Below are positions 23,464-34,004 of a stretch of DNA of 64,000 nt, in pieces. Within the stretch, counting starts at the first letter, position 1. Each line of letters starts with the position of its first letter. The notes under the pieces are model-generated. The model made no database searches. It was not told where the DNA came from and saw nothing but the letters and a program-made list of their open reading frames with translations. Origin of the DNA: Chelonoidis abingdonii (Eukaryota > Chordata > Testudines > Testudinidae); assembly GCF_003597395.2 (NCBI RefSeq), contig NC_133770.1, forward strand, positions 26,908,422 to 26,972,421, read 5' to 3'. The translations under genes and the position numbers were made by a program.

Positions 23464-24615
23464 TCTGTCTCCTCGGGGTCACGTTTGGTCACACCTGCAG
23501 GAGGTAAGGGAACAAAATTACAAAGCGCCTCCCCTTGCTCCCACTGTAGCACCCCATCACTGCAATTGGTGCAGGAAAGGACGGCCAAAGAGCGATCAGA
23601 GCTGAGCCAGTACGGAGGGTAAAATTGAGAGCCCTCTTTACTAGGCAGGACACAAAACAAACAGGGAGGCTCACACCACAATTGGGCCTGGGTGATCCAC
23701 GGGGATACGATTTGGCCCGCCAATAAGGAGATGGTATGAGGGGCATACAAGGTTACAATCCCTTGCACTGGTTTCAGTACCCCAGGGGTGTATTTCAATT
23801 CTACCCGTAGCTGTGCGGGTACTTGGGGGGGCATGGTAAGGCGTTGCAAGGGTGTCCGACCTTCCCCCAGGCGGCGATTATTAAGGAGCCAGACCGCCTG
23901 CTCTAAAACCCCTGCCCAGCCACGTAGCGTGTGGGTAGGGGTGAGATGGCGCACTTGGTCTTTTAGCAGCCCGTTCAGGCGCTCTATAAGGCCACTGGAG
24001 ATGGAAACGCCAGGCTATGGCAACATCCGCGGCCCATGTCCGAACTGTTTGGGCCGTGAAGTGGGTGCCTTGGTCGCTCTGCACCGTACGCGGTGTTCCA
24101 TAGTGCGCACAGAGCTGCTGCAGGGTCGCCAGCGTAGTAGTCGCCGCGGCAGTGGCACTGGGATGCACAAACAGCAGGCCGGTATAAGTATCTACAGCTG
24201 TAAAAACGTATCGCCAGCGTCGTTCTTGCGGTAAAGAGCCGATGTAGTCGATTTGCCAGTCTTGGCACGGACCCGTTGCCCGGTAAATATGGCCGGCGGG
24301 TTCTGGCAGGGCGATCGGCGCCAGTCGGGAGCAGATCGAGCACCCCGCTCGGGCCGTACGGCAGGCCGATAGGGGGAGCGTGGTGCCTTGCCGCAGGGCC
24401 GCGTATTGCGTCGCACGGGCCCCCCGGTGGCCTCCGTCTATGTGGTATTGTTCAGCCAGCTGGATGATTTCCCCTCGGGCCATGGCATCCGCTGCTGCAT
24501 TCCAGTGAGACTCAACCATCTGGGCTTTCGTGTGGGCGTCTACATGCCACACGGCCAGGGAAGCTTGCCGGGCAAAGGCGAGGAGCTGCCTCCATAACAG
24601 TGCTCCCCATAACGG
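23304..24615 (-). pseudogene. pol: pol 3' part: integrase, frame-shifted
   Basis: The frame 24552-23881 holds the zinc-binding HHCC region (HIDGGH, CSIC), the first catalytic Asp in DWQIDYIG and the second in SDQGTHFT. Near 24000-24015 the reading moves to the frame of 23954-23304. That frame carries the third catalytic residue in GLIER, then a conserved NNRRLGEGRTPLQRL stretch and a long C-terminal domain. So one frameshift separates the second and third active-site residues. The 3' end overlaps env. Integrase inserts proviral DNA; this copy cannot make it. Confidence 0.75.
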
Positions 24616-24930
24616 TCATCCTGCCAGTGCCCACTCCTTGGCTTCCCAAGCAGTCACCTACGTCCGGAGGCCTTTGTATAAAACCCATCTATCAGTGTAG
24701 AGATACACCCATGGCGGGGAGGTCTCAATGGTAAGGGTGGCAGCCCGTAGTTCGGCCCACTGACTAGAGCCGGCTGTGCCCCATGCCATAGCCACCACAT
24801 CTGCATAGGGGGCATATGCTACCGCTCGCCACTGTCGGGTCCCCTGGGCAGTGTAGGCTGCAGACCCATCTGTGAACCAGGCGTGCTCCTGTTCCTCTCT
24901 TGATAACTGCTCAACAGGGGGCGCCTCCCC
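24616..24930 (-). pseudogene. pol: pol RNase H domain, broken
   Basis: In the frame shared with integrase, a TDGS motif (Asp codon at 24868-24870), an AELRA glutamate and a YTDRW aspartate give the three acidic positions of RNase H. A frameshift at about 24925-24935 separates it from the RT frame, and stops TAG at 24658-24660 and TGA at 24616-24618 lie between it and integrase. Confidence 0.7.
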
Positions 24931-26783
24931 AAGTGGAGATGGGGCACCGGATCTTCCACCGGTGGCAGCTCATCCGTAAGGGAGGGTATATGTTCGAAAG
25001 CAACCGCTCCCAGCAGTGCGGCATGGGGGGTGGAAATGGAGGGCTTACCTAGCAACATACGCTGTTGCAAGTAATGCTTCCATTTGAAGTGGGTGGTACT
25101 CTGTGCCACGCCAGTTTGTGTTTGGGCAGGGTCCTCCTTTACCCACCGCCCTAGGGGGATGGGCGTGCGTACTACCACCGGCGTAGGACCAGTAATGCGC
25201 TCAGTGTCCTGCAATGCCCATACCACCGCCAGTATTTGTTTCTCCAGCGGGGTGTAGCCGGGCTCTGCCCCCTTTAAAGCCCGAGACCAGAAGCCAATGG
25301 GTTCCTTCCGCTGTCCACCCTCTGGCTGCCAGAGACCCCAAGAAGCCATGTCCGCTACAGTGGTGACCTCGAGCTCGAACGGGAGGCCTGGCTGGGGAGC
25401 GTGGAGCCGTGCGTGTGTGAGCAAGGCGTCTTTACACAATTCAAAGGCAGTCTGGTGGTTCTGCGCCCAATGCCAGGGCGCTGCCTTGCGCACTAGAATT
25501 TGCAAAGGCCGCATAAGAAAGGCTAGATGGGGAATAAACGCGCGCCAAAACCCCAGCAAACCGAGGAAGGCTTGTAATTCCCGTTTGTTTTGGGGCACAG
25601 GATAGCCTTGCACAGTCTGGCGTACCTTAGGAGGGATCTGCCATTCTGGTCCCACCCAGAGAATACCCAAAAAGACCACCGCCTGGGCGGGCCCTTGTAT
25701 CTTTTGTGGATTAATCGTCCACCCGCGTGTCTCCAGGCCCTCCACCGCGGCATGAAAGGCATCGGTCACTATTTCTTGAGAGGGACCGGAGACCATAACA
25801 TCTTCTATATAATGGTAATGATGGCTCTGGGGCGGCCACTGTACCCGGGCCAAATCGGCGCTAACTAGTTGGTGGCAGATGGTGGGAGAATGTTTCCAAC
25901 CCTGCGGTAACACACAAAAGGTGTACTGACACACCTGCCACGAAAACGCAAATTGCTCCTGGCTGCGTGGATCAATAGCGATAGAAAAAAGGGCATTTGC
26001 CAAATCCAACACGGCGTGCCATGGTTGGGCCGTGGCCGCAATATGCTCAATTGGGGTGACTATATCTGGGACGACCGCAGTCGGGGGGGGGGGGGTCACT
26101 TTGTTAAGCTCCCGGTAGTCGACCGTCATACGCCACGTCCCATCCGGCTTCCGCACTGGCCAGATGGGACTATTATAGGGACTTAAAGTTGGCCTAATGA
26201 CCTTAGCATCTAACAAGGTGGTAACCGTTTGAGTAATTTCGTCCTCCCCCCCTGGGAGGCGATACTGCTTTCTGGATACTATGGCCAGTGGGAGGGGTAG
26301 CACTACAGGTTCCCACCGCGGGGCGCCCCACAAAATTGTTAGGGTCCGCACTTCCCGCACCCATTCCGCGCTCACATACCGGGGACGGCCGAAGGCAAAC
26401 AGGCCATATTGCGTGTCAACGGAGCGACCCTGGAGGTCATCGATGCCCAAGATGTACTCTCCCACCGCCGCTGCTAAAACCGTAGATTGGAAAGGAGGAG
26501 CTTTCCCCAAAGTCAAAGTGACTGCAACCTCATATGCCGGGGTTTCAGCACCACTTAGGCCTTCACGAGAGCGGCTTAGCCTTGGGTCCGCGTGGAGTGC
26601 AAAATCGTAACTTCGGCGCCGGTATCGAGGAGCGCCAGAACATGTTGGACCCCTCCCCTGGGCCAACGGATCCTCAAGGGCACATAGGGGCATTGGTCCC
26701 CCGGCCCCCTCCTGTAAGTGGCCGCGGCCACGCATGGCGCGGAGGACCCGCCACCCCCTCAGTAGGGACGAGGTAGTTGCCAT
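24819..26783 (-). pseudogene. pol: pol: end of protease and reverse transcriptase (open frame, 654 codons)
   Basis: The longest surviving frame of the element. From about 26575 it is genuine coding: the C-terminal half of the protease (YILGIDDL), then the RT. Landmarks are SPYNSPIWPVRKPDGTWRM, VDYRELNK, the DLANALFSI palm aspartate, LPQGWKHSPTICHQ and the catalytic box. That box reads HYIEDVMVSG, so the first Asp of the usual YxDD is Glu. The connection domain follows (FLGILW, PQNKRELQAFLGLLGFWR). The first 65-70 codons are out of frame with the protease core and are not real protein. The last about 35 codons lie beyond a frameshift into RNase H. Confidence 0.8.
26576..26758 (-). pseudogene. 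pro: pro: aspartic protease core, in frame with gag
   Basis: Immediately after the gag TGA (26759-26761) the same frame stays open and carries LALLDTGAEVTIL, the aspartic-protease active site (Asp codon 26624-26626). The frame closes at a TAA at 26576-26578. The second half of the protease is in the RT frame, so one frameshift lies at about 26578-26610. A gag-pro pair sharing a frame across a single stop is the gammaretroviral readthrough layout. Confidence 0.75.
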
Positions 26784-28273
26784 TCTGCAAGGGAAGCAGA
26801 CGGCTCCGCTGGCTTGTTCGGTTCTACAGTCCTCTCTCTCTCTGGTCCCGTGCTCCGCTTAGAGGCAGGCAATTGCATCCATCGTTTATACAGGTTTGCC
26901 GTGGGTTTCCTGTCTGTTTCTTCTCGGGGGACTCCCGCCTGTAAGAGGTCGAACCACAGGACCCTTCGGGGCACGCGCAGCTCCCCCCTCTCTACTCCCT
27001 GCCCGGCCTGTCCTTGGTTCCGCTGTCCCTTGGCGGCGCGAACGGCCTTCGGTCGGGCCCCAGCCAAGGCCGTCTCCAACTGCATAAGGGTGGCTGCTAA
27101 TTCACCAACCCGCCCATCCGCTGCCATGACTACAGCCAAGAGGGAGGGCTTGAGTTCATCGGGGGCAGTCCGCAAAAGGGCGGCCTTGGTGAACTTAGTA
27201 ACTGGCATATCGTCGGGCCCGTCCATACCTCCCATTGACACCGCCCACGCCATACCCAGCTGGCGCAGGGCCTGCACCCCTTCAGCTATGGTTTTCCAGG
27301 GGCCTACTTGTGCCTCCAATTCCCCTGCCGAGGGGTAGGCTGTGTCTACAGCGCCCATCAGCCAGCGATAGAGGGATGGGGATTCCTCTTCCTGCCCGTT
27401 CGCACCCTTTGGGTTTGGGGGATTAGCCATTTCCGCCCGTACCTGTGCATCCTGTGCCATGACGCCCAGCTGTTGCAATTCATACCGGAGGAGCAGCACC
27501 GTCTGTCCCGCATTGTCCCACACTCGGACCAGCCAGTGCAGCACGCCTTCTCCTGGCTCCTGCCGGAACGTCTTGACGATCTCCTGGAGCTCGCTGGTTT
27601 TGTAGGTCCGCACTATCTCCGGTTGGAGCCGACCGCATTCAGCCCTCAGTTCTCTTACTGGGCGGGCGTGTACTCTTGCTGCTAGCTCGTGCTCGTCCTC
27701 CTCATCTGAGGAGGAGGACGAGCCCCAAATATTCCCGTCCCACGTCTCAGGGTCCCAAAATGGAGCGGCTGTCACAGCGCGGACTTGGGCGGTGGTTACG
27801 GGTTTCCGCCCGAGCTTGAGCCGTCTCCAGTTGGCTACCCGGGCTACCAACACTTCACAGCGCAGCGTCAGCTACTGAGCTCGCTCGGCTTGGGAGGTGA
27901 CAACGGCCTGTGCTATGGCCCGGGCGTCAGCCTGGGCCGCACACTCCTGCGTTTTTCCCTCGAGGGCCCGCTACAGGCAGAGCACCTCCTCATCTTGGGC
28001 CCGGATGGCTGTCAGGAGGAGCCATCCAACCTCCCCCATGGCCCGCCTTTCCGTCCCAGAGCGCCGGTTCACCCGCAGCCACTGTAAGGCCTCCGTCAGC
28101 TGTGCGGGAGTGACCCCCGCCGCCTGCCTCACTTCTGGCCACGCGGCAGGCGCTGTCCACCCTGCCAAAACCTGCGCTACGGGCCCCCAGCGTTCCGTCC
28201 TGGGCCACCCAGGTATGCGCTGTACTGACAGCGGCGGCTTCCCCACATCCCCTACCTTTGGCCACAACGGCAT
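26759..28273 (-). pseudogene. gag: gag polyprotein, two internal TAG stops, no zinc knuckle
   Basis: One frame of about 505 codons from an ATG at 28271-28273 to TGA at 26759-26761, with no frameshift. In-frame TAGs lie at 27971-27973 and 27872-27874. The N-terminal part includes VGDVGKPPLSV and a region ending ALQWLRVNRRSG. The longest intact piece (27853-26759, 364 residues) has an acidic Ser/Asp/Glu patch, a capsid-like helical region with the motif LLRTAPDELKPSLLAVV, and a basic Gly/Gln/Arg stretch. No CCHC box occurs anywhere, so nucleocapsid RNA binding would rest on the basic stretch. Gag forms the particle core. I could not assign it to a named genus from sequence alone. Confidence 0.7.
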
Positions 28274-28287
28274 CGTCCCGCAAAGCA

Positions 28288-28304
28288 CCCTGCTCGCTGC
28301 GCCA
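28288..28304 (-). promoter_or_regulatory. Primer-binding site, complementary to tRNA-Ser (UGA)
   Basis: On the element strand TGGCGCAGCGAGCAGGG begins 2 bases after the 5' LTR. The plus strand, CCCTGCTCGCTGCGCCA, equals the 3' end plus CCA of vertebrate tRNA-Ser(UGA) as I remember it, over all 17 positions. Confidence 0.75.
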
Positions 28305-28306
28305 AA

Positions 28307-28723
28307 CGTTACATGCCTGAGTGCTATACAAGGACGAGACACACACATACGGTGAGTGATATGGCTTTTAATGAAGGTGAGGAAACACACTCGCAACGGG
28401 GACTCCACACGTTGCTAACACAAAGCGGGGAGCTGAGTCCGAAGCAGCAAAACAATATCTGGCACATATAACTTTATGCTAATGGCATGTAAAGCAGCTC
28501 ATACATATGCATGTGGGAGCTTTCCCACGGCTGGGGCTGCCCCTTTGGGCAAAGGGCCAAGGGCTTGCAACACTTCCCCAAACACGCAGGGGCTTCCCAG
28601 GCTAGGCAAATCTAACCGGTTACAAGCGGCATGCACTAGTACACAACAACCTTTAATAACCTGTCCTTGAGAAGGCGATCAGCCCTAGCTAAGCCGTGAC
28701 AAAATCTTCCGTAGTTCCTTACA
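28307..28723 (-). repeat. 5' LTR of the endogenous retrovirus
   Basis: 417 bp, a partner of 21725-22141. Its inner edge begins CGTTAC where the partner has TGTTAC, so one terminal base has changed. The outside is flanked by ATATC (28724-28728). Confidence 0.9.
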
Positions 28724-28888
28724 ATATCTTTGAACACATCCAATATTTAATGATGTAAAAGGACTTCCAATTTTCACCATGTAATTTTTTTTGCTCTACA
28801 TAGCAGGTTAACACGCTGTATAACTTCTGTCTCTAGATCAGCAGGCAGTGTGTGTTACTGTAAGATTTCTCAACCTACTACTCAGGGT

Positions 28889-29126
28889 ACATCTTCACTA
28901 CCCACCGGATTGGCAGTAGCGATCGATCCAGAGGCGATCGATTTATCGCATCTAGTCTAGATGCGATAAATTGACCCCCGTGCGCTCTCCCGTTGACTCC
29001 TGTACTCCACTGCTGCTAGAGGCACAACCAGAGTCAACGGGGGAGTGGTAGCAGTTGACTCACCATGAAGACACCACGCTAGGTCAATGTAAGTACATCG
29101 ACTTCAGCTATGTTATTCACGTAGCA
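28889..29126. mobile_element. MITE fragment with a perfect internal palindrome
   Basis: It begins GGTACATCTTCACTACCCACC, the end type of a common turtle MITE, and runs to the TCGACTTCAGCTATG region. At 28941-28971 there are 15-bp arms ATTTATCGCATCTAG around one base. The right terminus is missing, so the copy is truncated. Non-coding. Confidence 0.5.
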
Positions 29127-29129
29127 GTT

Positions 29130-31480
29130 TCCTCTGAGAGTAATCCTGTTGATATGAATGGGAATAAGCCCCATCCTACAAACGTTTAAGCAAATGCCAA
29201 AATATCTAGATGACTGAGGACTAGTTACAAGGTAAGGTCCTGTTCAACGTGAGTAAGGATGGCAAAATCAGTTCTTCATTGTTCTGGTGTTCAGACTGTA
29301 GAGAAGTCCTAAGTGGAATGAAACCAGAACTGGCAACACATTCACTCAGAAGCATGCATGTAATCTGAGTCTTGCAGCTGGATTCATACTGGCAGTCCCT
29401 TGTTTCTGAAGGAGCCACACTGATTGTATAGGGCTCTATGCAGGCAGGGAGTCCAGCCCTCACCAGATCTGACTGCAGAACTGGGGCCTAAATTATTAAT
29501 GTGTCAAGGTGCTGGAATTCTTTTCCTTTGCTAACTTGTGTGAAAAGACAATGTCTGTCTGCTCCATTTAAGCATCAGAAATTATGTGTATCATGAAACT
29601 TTTGCAAAATAGCCAGTTTTATATGTAAAAAAAAAAGTTTGCATATTTTGAAGTGAAAATTAATCTGTTGGAAGTTTTGGAGCAAAACAAAATATTCCTC
29701 AGCGGATAGTAGTTCATTCTGACACAATAGTCTTCTTTGAGAGGGCCTTCTTCCCCTTCCCCCCCACCCCCCGGACCATTTTCAAACATTTAAAATGAAA
29801 TGCAAAATCCTTGAATTTCAAGATTTCCATATTTTATTATTAATATTTTGACCAGCCCTACTTTCAACCAGCAACATCCCAAATTAAAATGAATAGATAA
29901 AAGCAGAGGTAAAACATATTCACTATAACAATGGCAAGGCTCGAAAAAAAATAGACATTTGCCTTCACCCTTTTGTATTTGCTAAAGCCATGATCCTGCA
30001 AGTTAGTTAATCACGTGCTTAACTTTAATTATGTGCTTAAATCCCAATCAAGTCAACGGGAGTTAAGCATGTGCTTAACTTTCAGCATGTGGTTACATGC
30101 TTTGCTGAATAAGGGCCATTAGGAAATGGCTGAGCCAAACTCTCTGCTGGTATACATTAGCACAGTTCTATTGAAGTCCACAGTTCTTGGACCTATATGC
30201 CCAATTTAACCGGTAAACTAATGGAAAACAATTTCTCAGCCCTTTCAACATCGTTCTGCATAGCAAATGTTTGTTTAATGTGCAAAATTCACTCCGAAGT
30301 GCAGGATTCTGAATAGTATGTGTTTGTGTGTGTGTGTGTGTATGTGTGAGAGAGAGAGCGCACATGTGTGCGCATGCAGGGGGGTTGTTTTAAAATGTTT
30401 CTTGGGAAATGATGGAAAATCAATTTTAATAAAAAAATTAGTCTCAGAAAGGGGCTTATTACTGATGATGAGCAAATCTGTTCAAACAAAGGAAGAAAGA
30501 ACTCACACCTGCCATGCGGAGACAAATCCAGTTCTTTTTGTTTTAAAGTGAGGAAAGATCTGAGAGCGCTGGGTCAGATTTTGCTCTCCGTTTCACAGCA
30601 TTAAATCCAGGATGGCTTTTGAGCTTCTCCAGGATTCTGTTGGTGTAAATGAGATTATGATCTGTTCCCTTGTCATAGATGGTAGCAGCAGAGGTTTTGA
30701 ATTAATCTGCATATCTTTCTAGTATGTTCACATGTGTTTAAGATAATAGAAGGGTTTCGTTATTTTTAGTGCCAGTGGTTATAGAGGTAAATGAAGTGAA
30801 AAGTGAATTCATGTCTAGTGATTTGATACTTAAAAGGTTACTCAGTCAGATTAAAAAGATTTCTAACAAAACACCACTGCCAGACTTGTCTTCCTGTGTC
30901 TTGTCATGAATGATCACCAAGGTAAGAGAAATATCTAATTTATATCAGCCTGCTTTTCTTCATGATGTTGCATTCCTTGAAAGTTCAGTCACACTTATTT
31001 CAGTCAGATCATCTTATTATTGCTGTTTATTTATTAAATGCTCATCACTGTTCAAAAAGCAAAAACTTATTATCTAAGCTAGACAAAGAAAAATAGACAG
31101 GTGACAATAGGAAGCCCACAAAAGAGGCATGCGTGTATGTATATAGACTCACTTCTAGTGGGCAAAACTGTAAGATCTGTGGGTCAAGAAAGGGATGGGG
31201 ACTTGCTGGCAGACAATTTTTATAGGAATTACTAGAGAGAGAGAAACAGCATGCACAGAAGGTGACATGAAATGAAAAGCAAATCTAGGTGGCTGGGGGA
31301 GACCTAGTGCAGAGGAATTAGTGCAGAACAGAGGCCTTGGGACAGTATCCTGGGAGAATAGATGAAGAAGGAGGCAATGAAGTAAGAATTAGAGAGGTAG
31401 GAGGCGAACAAGAAAGCACACTATCACAAAAAGACAGAGGAGGACAGGAAGTCAAGGTGAAAGTGTTCCATGGTAAGTCA
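29130..31480. other. Intergenic DNA with a (GT)n/(GA)n microsatellite
   Basis: A compound GT-then-GA tract lies at about 30318-30358. A diverged dispersed motif lies at 29990-30115 (repeated GTGCTTAACTTT). No gene was recognised. Confidence 0.4.
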
Positions 31481-31484
31481 AGGA

Positions 31485-31590
31485 GGATAAGAAAGGGATG
31501 TATGCTTTTTGAGGCAGGGATCATATCCCATTATGTTTGCACAGTACCTCTGTGCTACTGCAATACAAATAATAAAATACTAATGAGTAT
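31485..31590 (+). repeat. 3' fragment of an old L2/CR1-type LINE
   Basis: GAGGCAGGGATCATATCCC, followed by TTTGCACAGTACCT and AATACAAATAATAAAATACTAATG, is the usual 3' end of an ancient amniote LINE family. A related piece is at about 35205-35290. Confidence 0.4.
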
Positions 31591-31684
31591 AGGCCTCAAA
31601 AATTGGCCAGGTTGAGGTCATTAGAGATTGTGATGAGATCAGTTTCAGTAGAATGCTAAAACAGAGCCAGTCCAGGAAAGAATA

Positions 31685-33189
31685 AGGTCACAGCTACACT
31701 AGAGAGTTTAGCTACGGCACTTTAAGCTCTCTAATGTCGTCACTCTAAGCTGGTGGGAGAAATCTTTCCTGTCAGCTTAACTATTCCAGCCCCCATGAGC
31801 AGCAGAAGCTATGTCAGCAGCCGAAGATCTCCTGAAGACATAGCACTGTCCACACCTGCGCTTATGCTGGTGTAACTTATGTCACTCAAAGGGGTGGTCT
31901 ATTCATACCCCTGAGCAACATAAGTTAGAATCATAGAATATCAGGGTTGGAAGGGACTTCAGGAGGTCATCTAGTCCAACCCCCTGCTCAAAGGAGGACC
32001 AATTCCCAACTAAATCACTCCAGCCAGGGCTTTGTCAAGCCTGACCTTAAAAAGCACTAAGGAAGGAGATTCCACCACCACCCTAGGTAACCCTTTCTAG
32101 TGCTTCACCACACTCTTAGGGAAAATTTTTTTCCTAATATCCAGCCTAAACCTCCCAACTGCAACTTGAGAGCATCACTCCTTATTCTGTCATCTGGTAC
32201 CACTGAGAACAGTCTAGATCCATCCTCTTTGGAACCCCCTTTCAAGTAGTTGAAAAAAGCCATCAAATCCCCCCTCATTCTTCTCTTCTGCAGACTAAAC
32301 AATGCCAGTTCCCTCAGCCTCTACTCATAAGTCATGTGCTCCAGCCCTAATCATTTGGTACCCTCCACTGCCTCCACTGGACTTTTTCCAATTTTTCCAA
32401 TCTTCTTGAGGTGTGGGGCCCAAAACTTGGACCTGTTACTTCACGATTGAGGCCTGCACCAATGTCTCAATAGAGGGGAATGATCACGTCCTTCGACAAT
32501 CTGCTTGGCAGTGCCTCATACATTATACAGCCAAAATGATTCAGTGGTAGGCCTTCTGGAACAAGGCACTCATTGACTTCATATCCAGCTCTCGTCCACT
32601 GTAACCCCTAGGTCATTTTCTGCAAACTTGCTTCCTACGGCAGTTCAGAGTCCTAGTCATGTATACAGTGAATGGGCTTCTTCCGTCCTAAGTGCAGGAC
32701 TCTGCACTTTCCTTGTTGACTACTTCTATTAGGTTTCTTTTGCCCAATCTCTCTAATTGTCTAGTTCCCCTGTATCCTATCTCTACCCTTCAGCATATCT
32801 ACACCATCTTTCATCTGGTTTACATGTCATACATAGTGCCAAACTTGCTGAGAGGGCAGTCCACACTATCCTCCAGATCATTAATGAAGATATTGAACAA
32901 AACCAGCCCCAGGACCGACCCTTGGGGCACTCCGCTTGAAACCGGCTGCCAAGTAGACATGGAGCCATTGATCACTACCCACTGAGCCCGACAATCTAGG
33001 CAGCTTCCTATCCTCCTTATAGTCCATTCATCCACCCCATACTTCTTTAACTTGCCAGCAAGAATACTGTGGGAGACCATATCAAAAGCTTTGCTAAAGT
33101 CAAGGAATAACGCATCCACTGCTTTCCCCTCATCCACAAAGCCAGTTATCTCCTCCCAGCCTACATAAGCTGTAGCGTAGACATAGCCT
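31685..33189. mobile_element. DNA transposon (MITE) split by a CR1 insertion
   Basis: The left end AGGTCACAGCTACACT and the right end AGCGTAGACATAGCCT are imperfect inverted repeats, flanked by TA on both sides (31683-31684 and 33190-33191). Removing the CR1 at 31925-33162 gives about 270 bp of non-coding element. Confidence 0.55.
31925..33162 (-). mobile_element. CR1 LINE 3' portion (minus strand) with RT remnant
   Basis: The left edge GAATCATAGAATATCAGGGTT is the reverse complement of the CR1 3' tail. The minus-strand frame 33137-32820 encodes RT motifs [22 protein letters not shown] and [11 protein letters not shown]. The catalytic ADD box is lost by mutation. ACATAAG flanks it at 31918-31924 and 33163-33169. 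It is 5'-truncated at about 1.2 kb. Confidence 0.85.
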
Positions 33190-33191
33190 TA

Positions 33192-33836
33192 GAGTAGAGG
33201 AATTCCAGGCAAACACTGCAGAATGCTTGTTCAGTGCATTAGGAGGTAAAACGCAAGTGGCATGATCTCACAAACAGTGGGTTAAATTTCTCCATCGTCA
33301 ACAAGGGTGAAATCCTGCTTGCCGTACTCAAGAGAGCTGTCTCACTGAAGTCAAGAGATATAAAGTCTATTCTTGCACAGGAAAGATGAGCATAACAGCA
33401 TTTGGCCCACTATAGATTCTGTAGAAACAGTAAGTTTGGTTGTAAAAGCAAAAGCTTTTCCACTCTCTCTATCTGCACATAAATATAATGGAGAGAGCAT
33501 ACAGAAAAGCTGCATGACAATTTAATAAGTTTTCAGTAAAATGTTGTCACTTTCTAAACTTCTCTGCTAAAAGTAGCAATCCTTGAAATTGACAGCCACC
33601 TTATTGGGTTTAAACCTTCCACTGCCACTGAAAAGCTCCATTATTGGGCCAAATCTTCCCTTTGTGTAAATGGATGTAGCTCCTTTGAAGTCAATGGTGG
33701 GAACAAAGCATCTTGATATGACTACAATGGAGCTAAGTTGATTTCAAGCTGAGGATCTAGGCCACTAACTTTATTGAGATCAGGACATGGCTCATTTTCA
33801 GGGTTTGTGCTGTTTTATATGTGTAAATATTACATG
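33192..33836. other. Intergenic DNA with diverged dispersed motifs
   Basis: The segments near 33290-33360 and 33650-33760 belong to a degenerate family with a core like TTTGAAGTCAATGG. No gene. Confidence 0.35.
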
Positions 33837-33839
33837 GTT

Positions 33840-34003
33840 ATAGAAGCTAAAGGGATGTCAGGAGGTCATCTAGTTCAACTCCTTGCTCAAAGAAGGACCA
33901 ATCCCCAGACAGATTTTTTCCCCCCCACTTTGTCCCCTCAAGGATTGAACTCACAATACTGGGTTTAACAGGCCAATGCGCAAACCACTGTGCTATCCTT
34001 CCT
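33840..34003 (-). repeat. tRNA-derived SINE with CR1-like tail (CryI type), minus strand
   Basis: Read on the minus strand it has the tRNA-like head (AGCACAGTGGTTTGCGCATTG as A box, GTTGTGAGTTCAATCC as B box), a body and a tail GATGACCTCCTGACATCCC like the CR1 3' end. Such SINEs are mobilised by CR1 and are a hallmark of cryptodiran turtles. Confidence 0.75.
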
Positions 34004-34004
34004 C

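Larger units (their letters stand above)
21725..28723 (-). mobile_element. Complete endogenous retrovirus, LTR-gag-pro-pol-env-LTR, minus strand
   Basis: A 7.0-kb provirus bounded by two 417-bp LTRs and flanked by the 5-bp direct repeat ATATC (21720-21724 and 28724-28728), which shows a true integration. It has a primer-binding site next to the 5' LTR, a purine tract next to the 3' LTR, and gag, pro, pol and env in order. The LTRs differ at about 14 of 417 positions by my count (about 3.4%, nearly all transitions), so it is not very recent. Lesions: two TAGs in gag, a frameshift in pro, YIED at the RT active site, a frameshift before RNase H, two stops in RNase H/IN, a frameshift in IN and one TGA in env. 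The env has a gammaretrovirus-like CX6CC. Gag has no zinc knuckle, which is odd for that group. Confidence 0.9.

Noticed and set aside
22765..23605. Plus-strand frames across env
   Set aside because: They are antisense to a well-supported env frame and carry no motif of their own.
26281..27685. Several plus-strand frames across gag and pro
   Set aside because: They are shadows of the minus-strand retroviral genes.
30318..30358. Possible regulatory Z-DNA region
   Set aside because: A plain GT/GA microsatellite; no supporting context.
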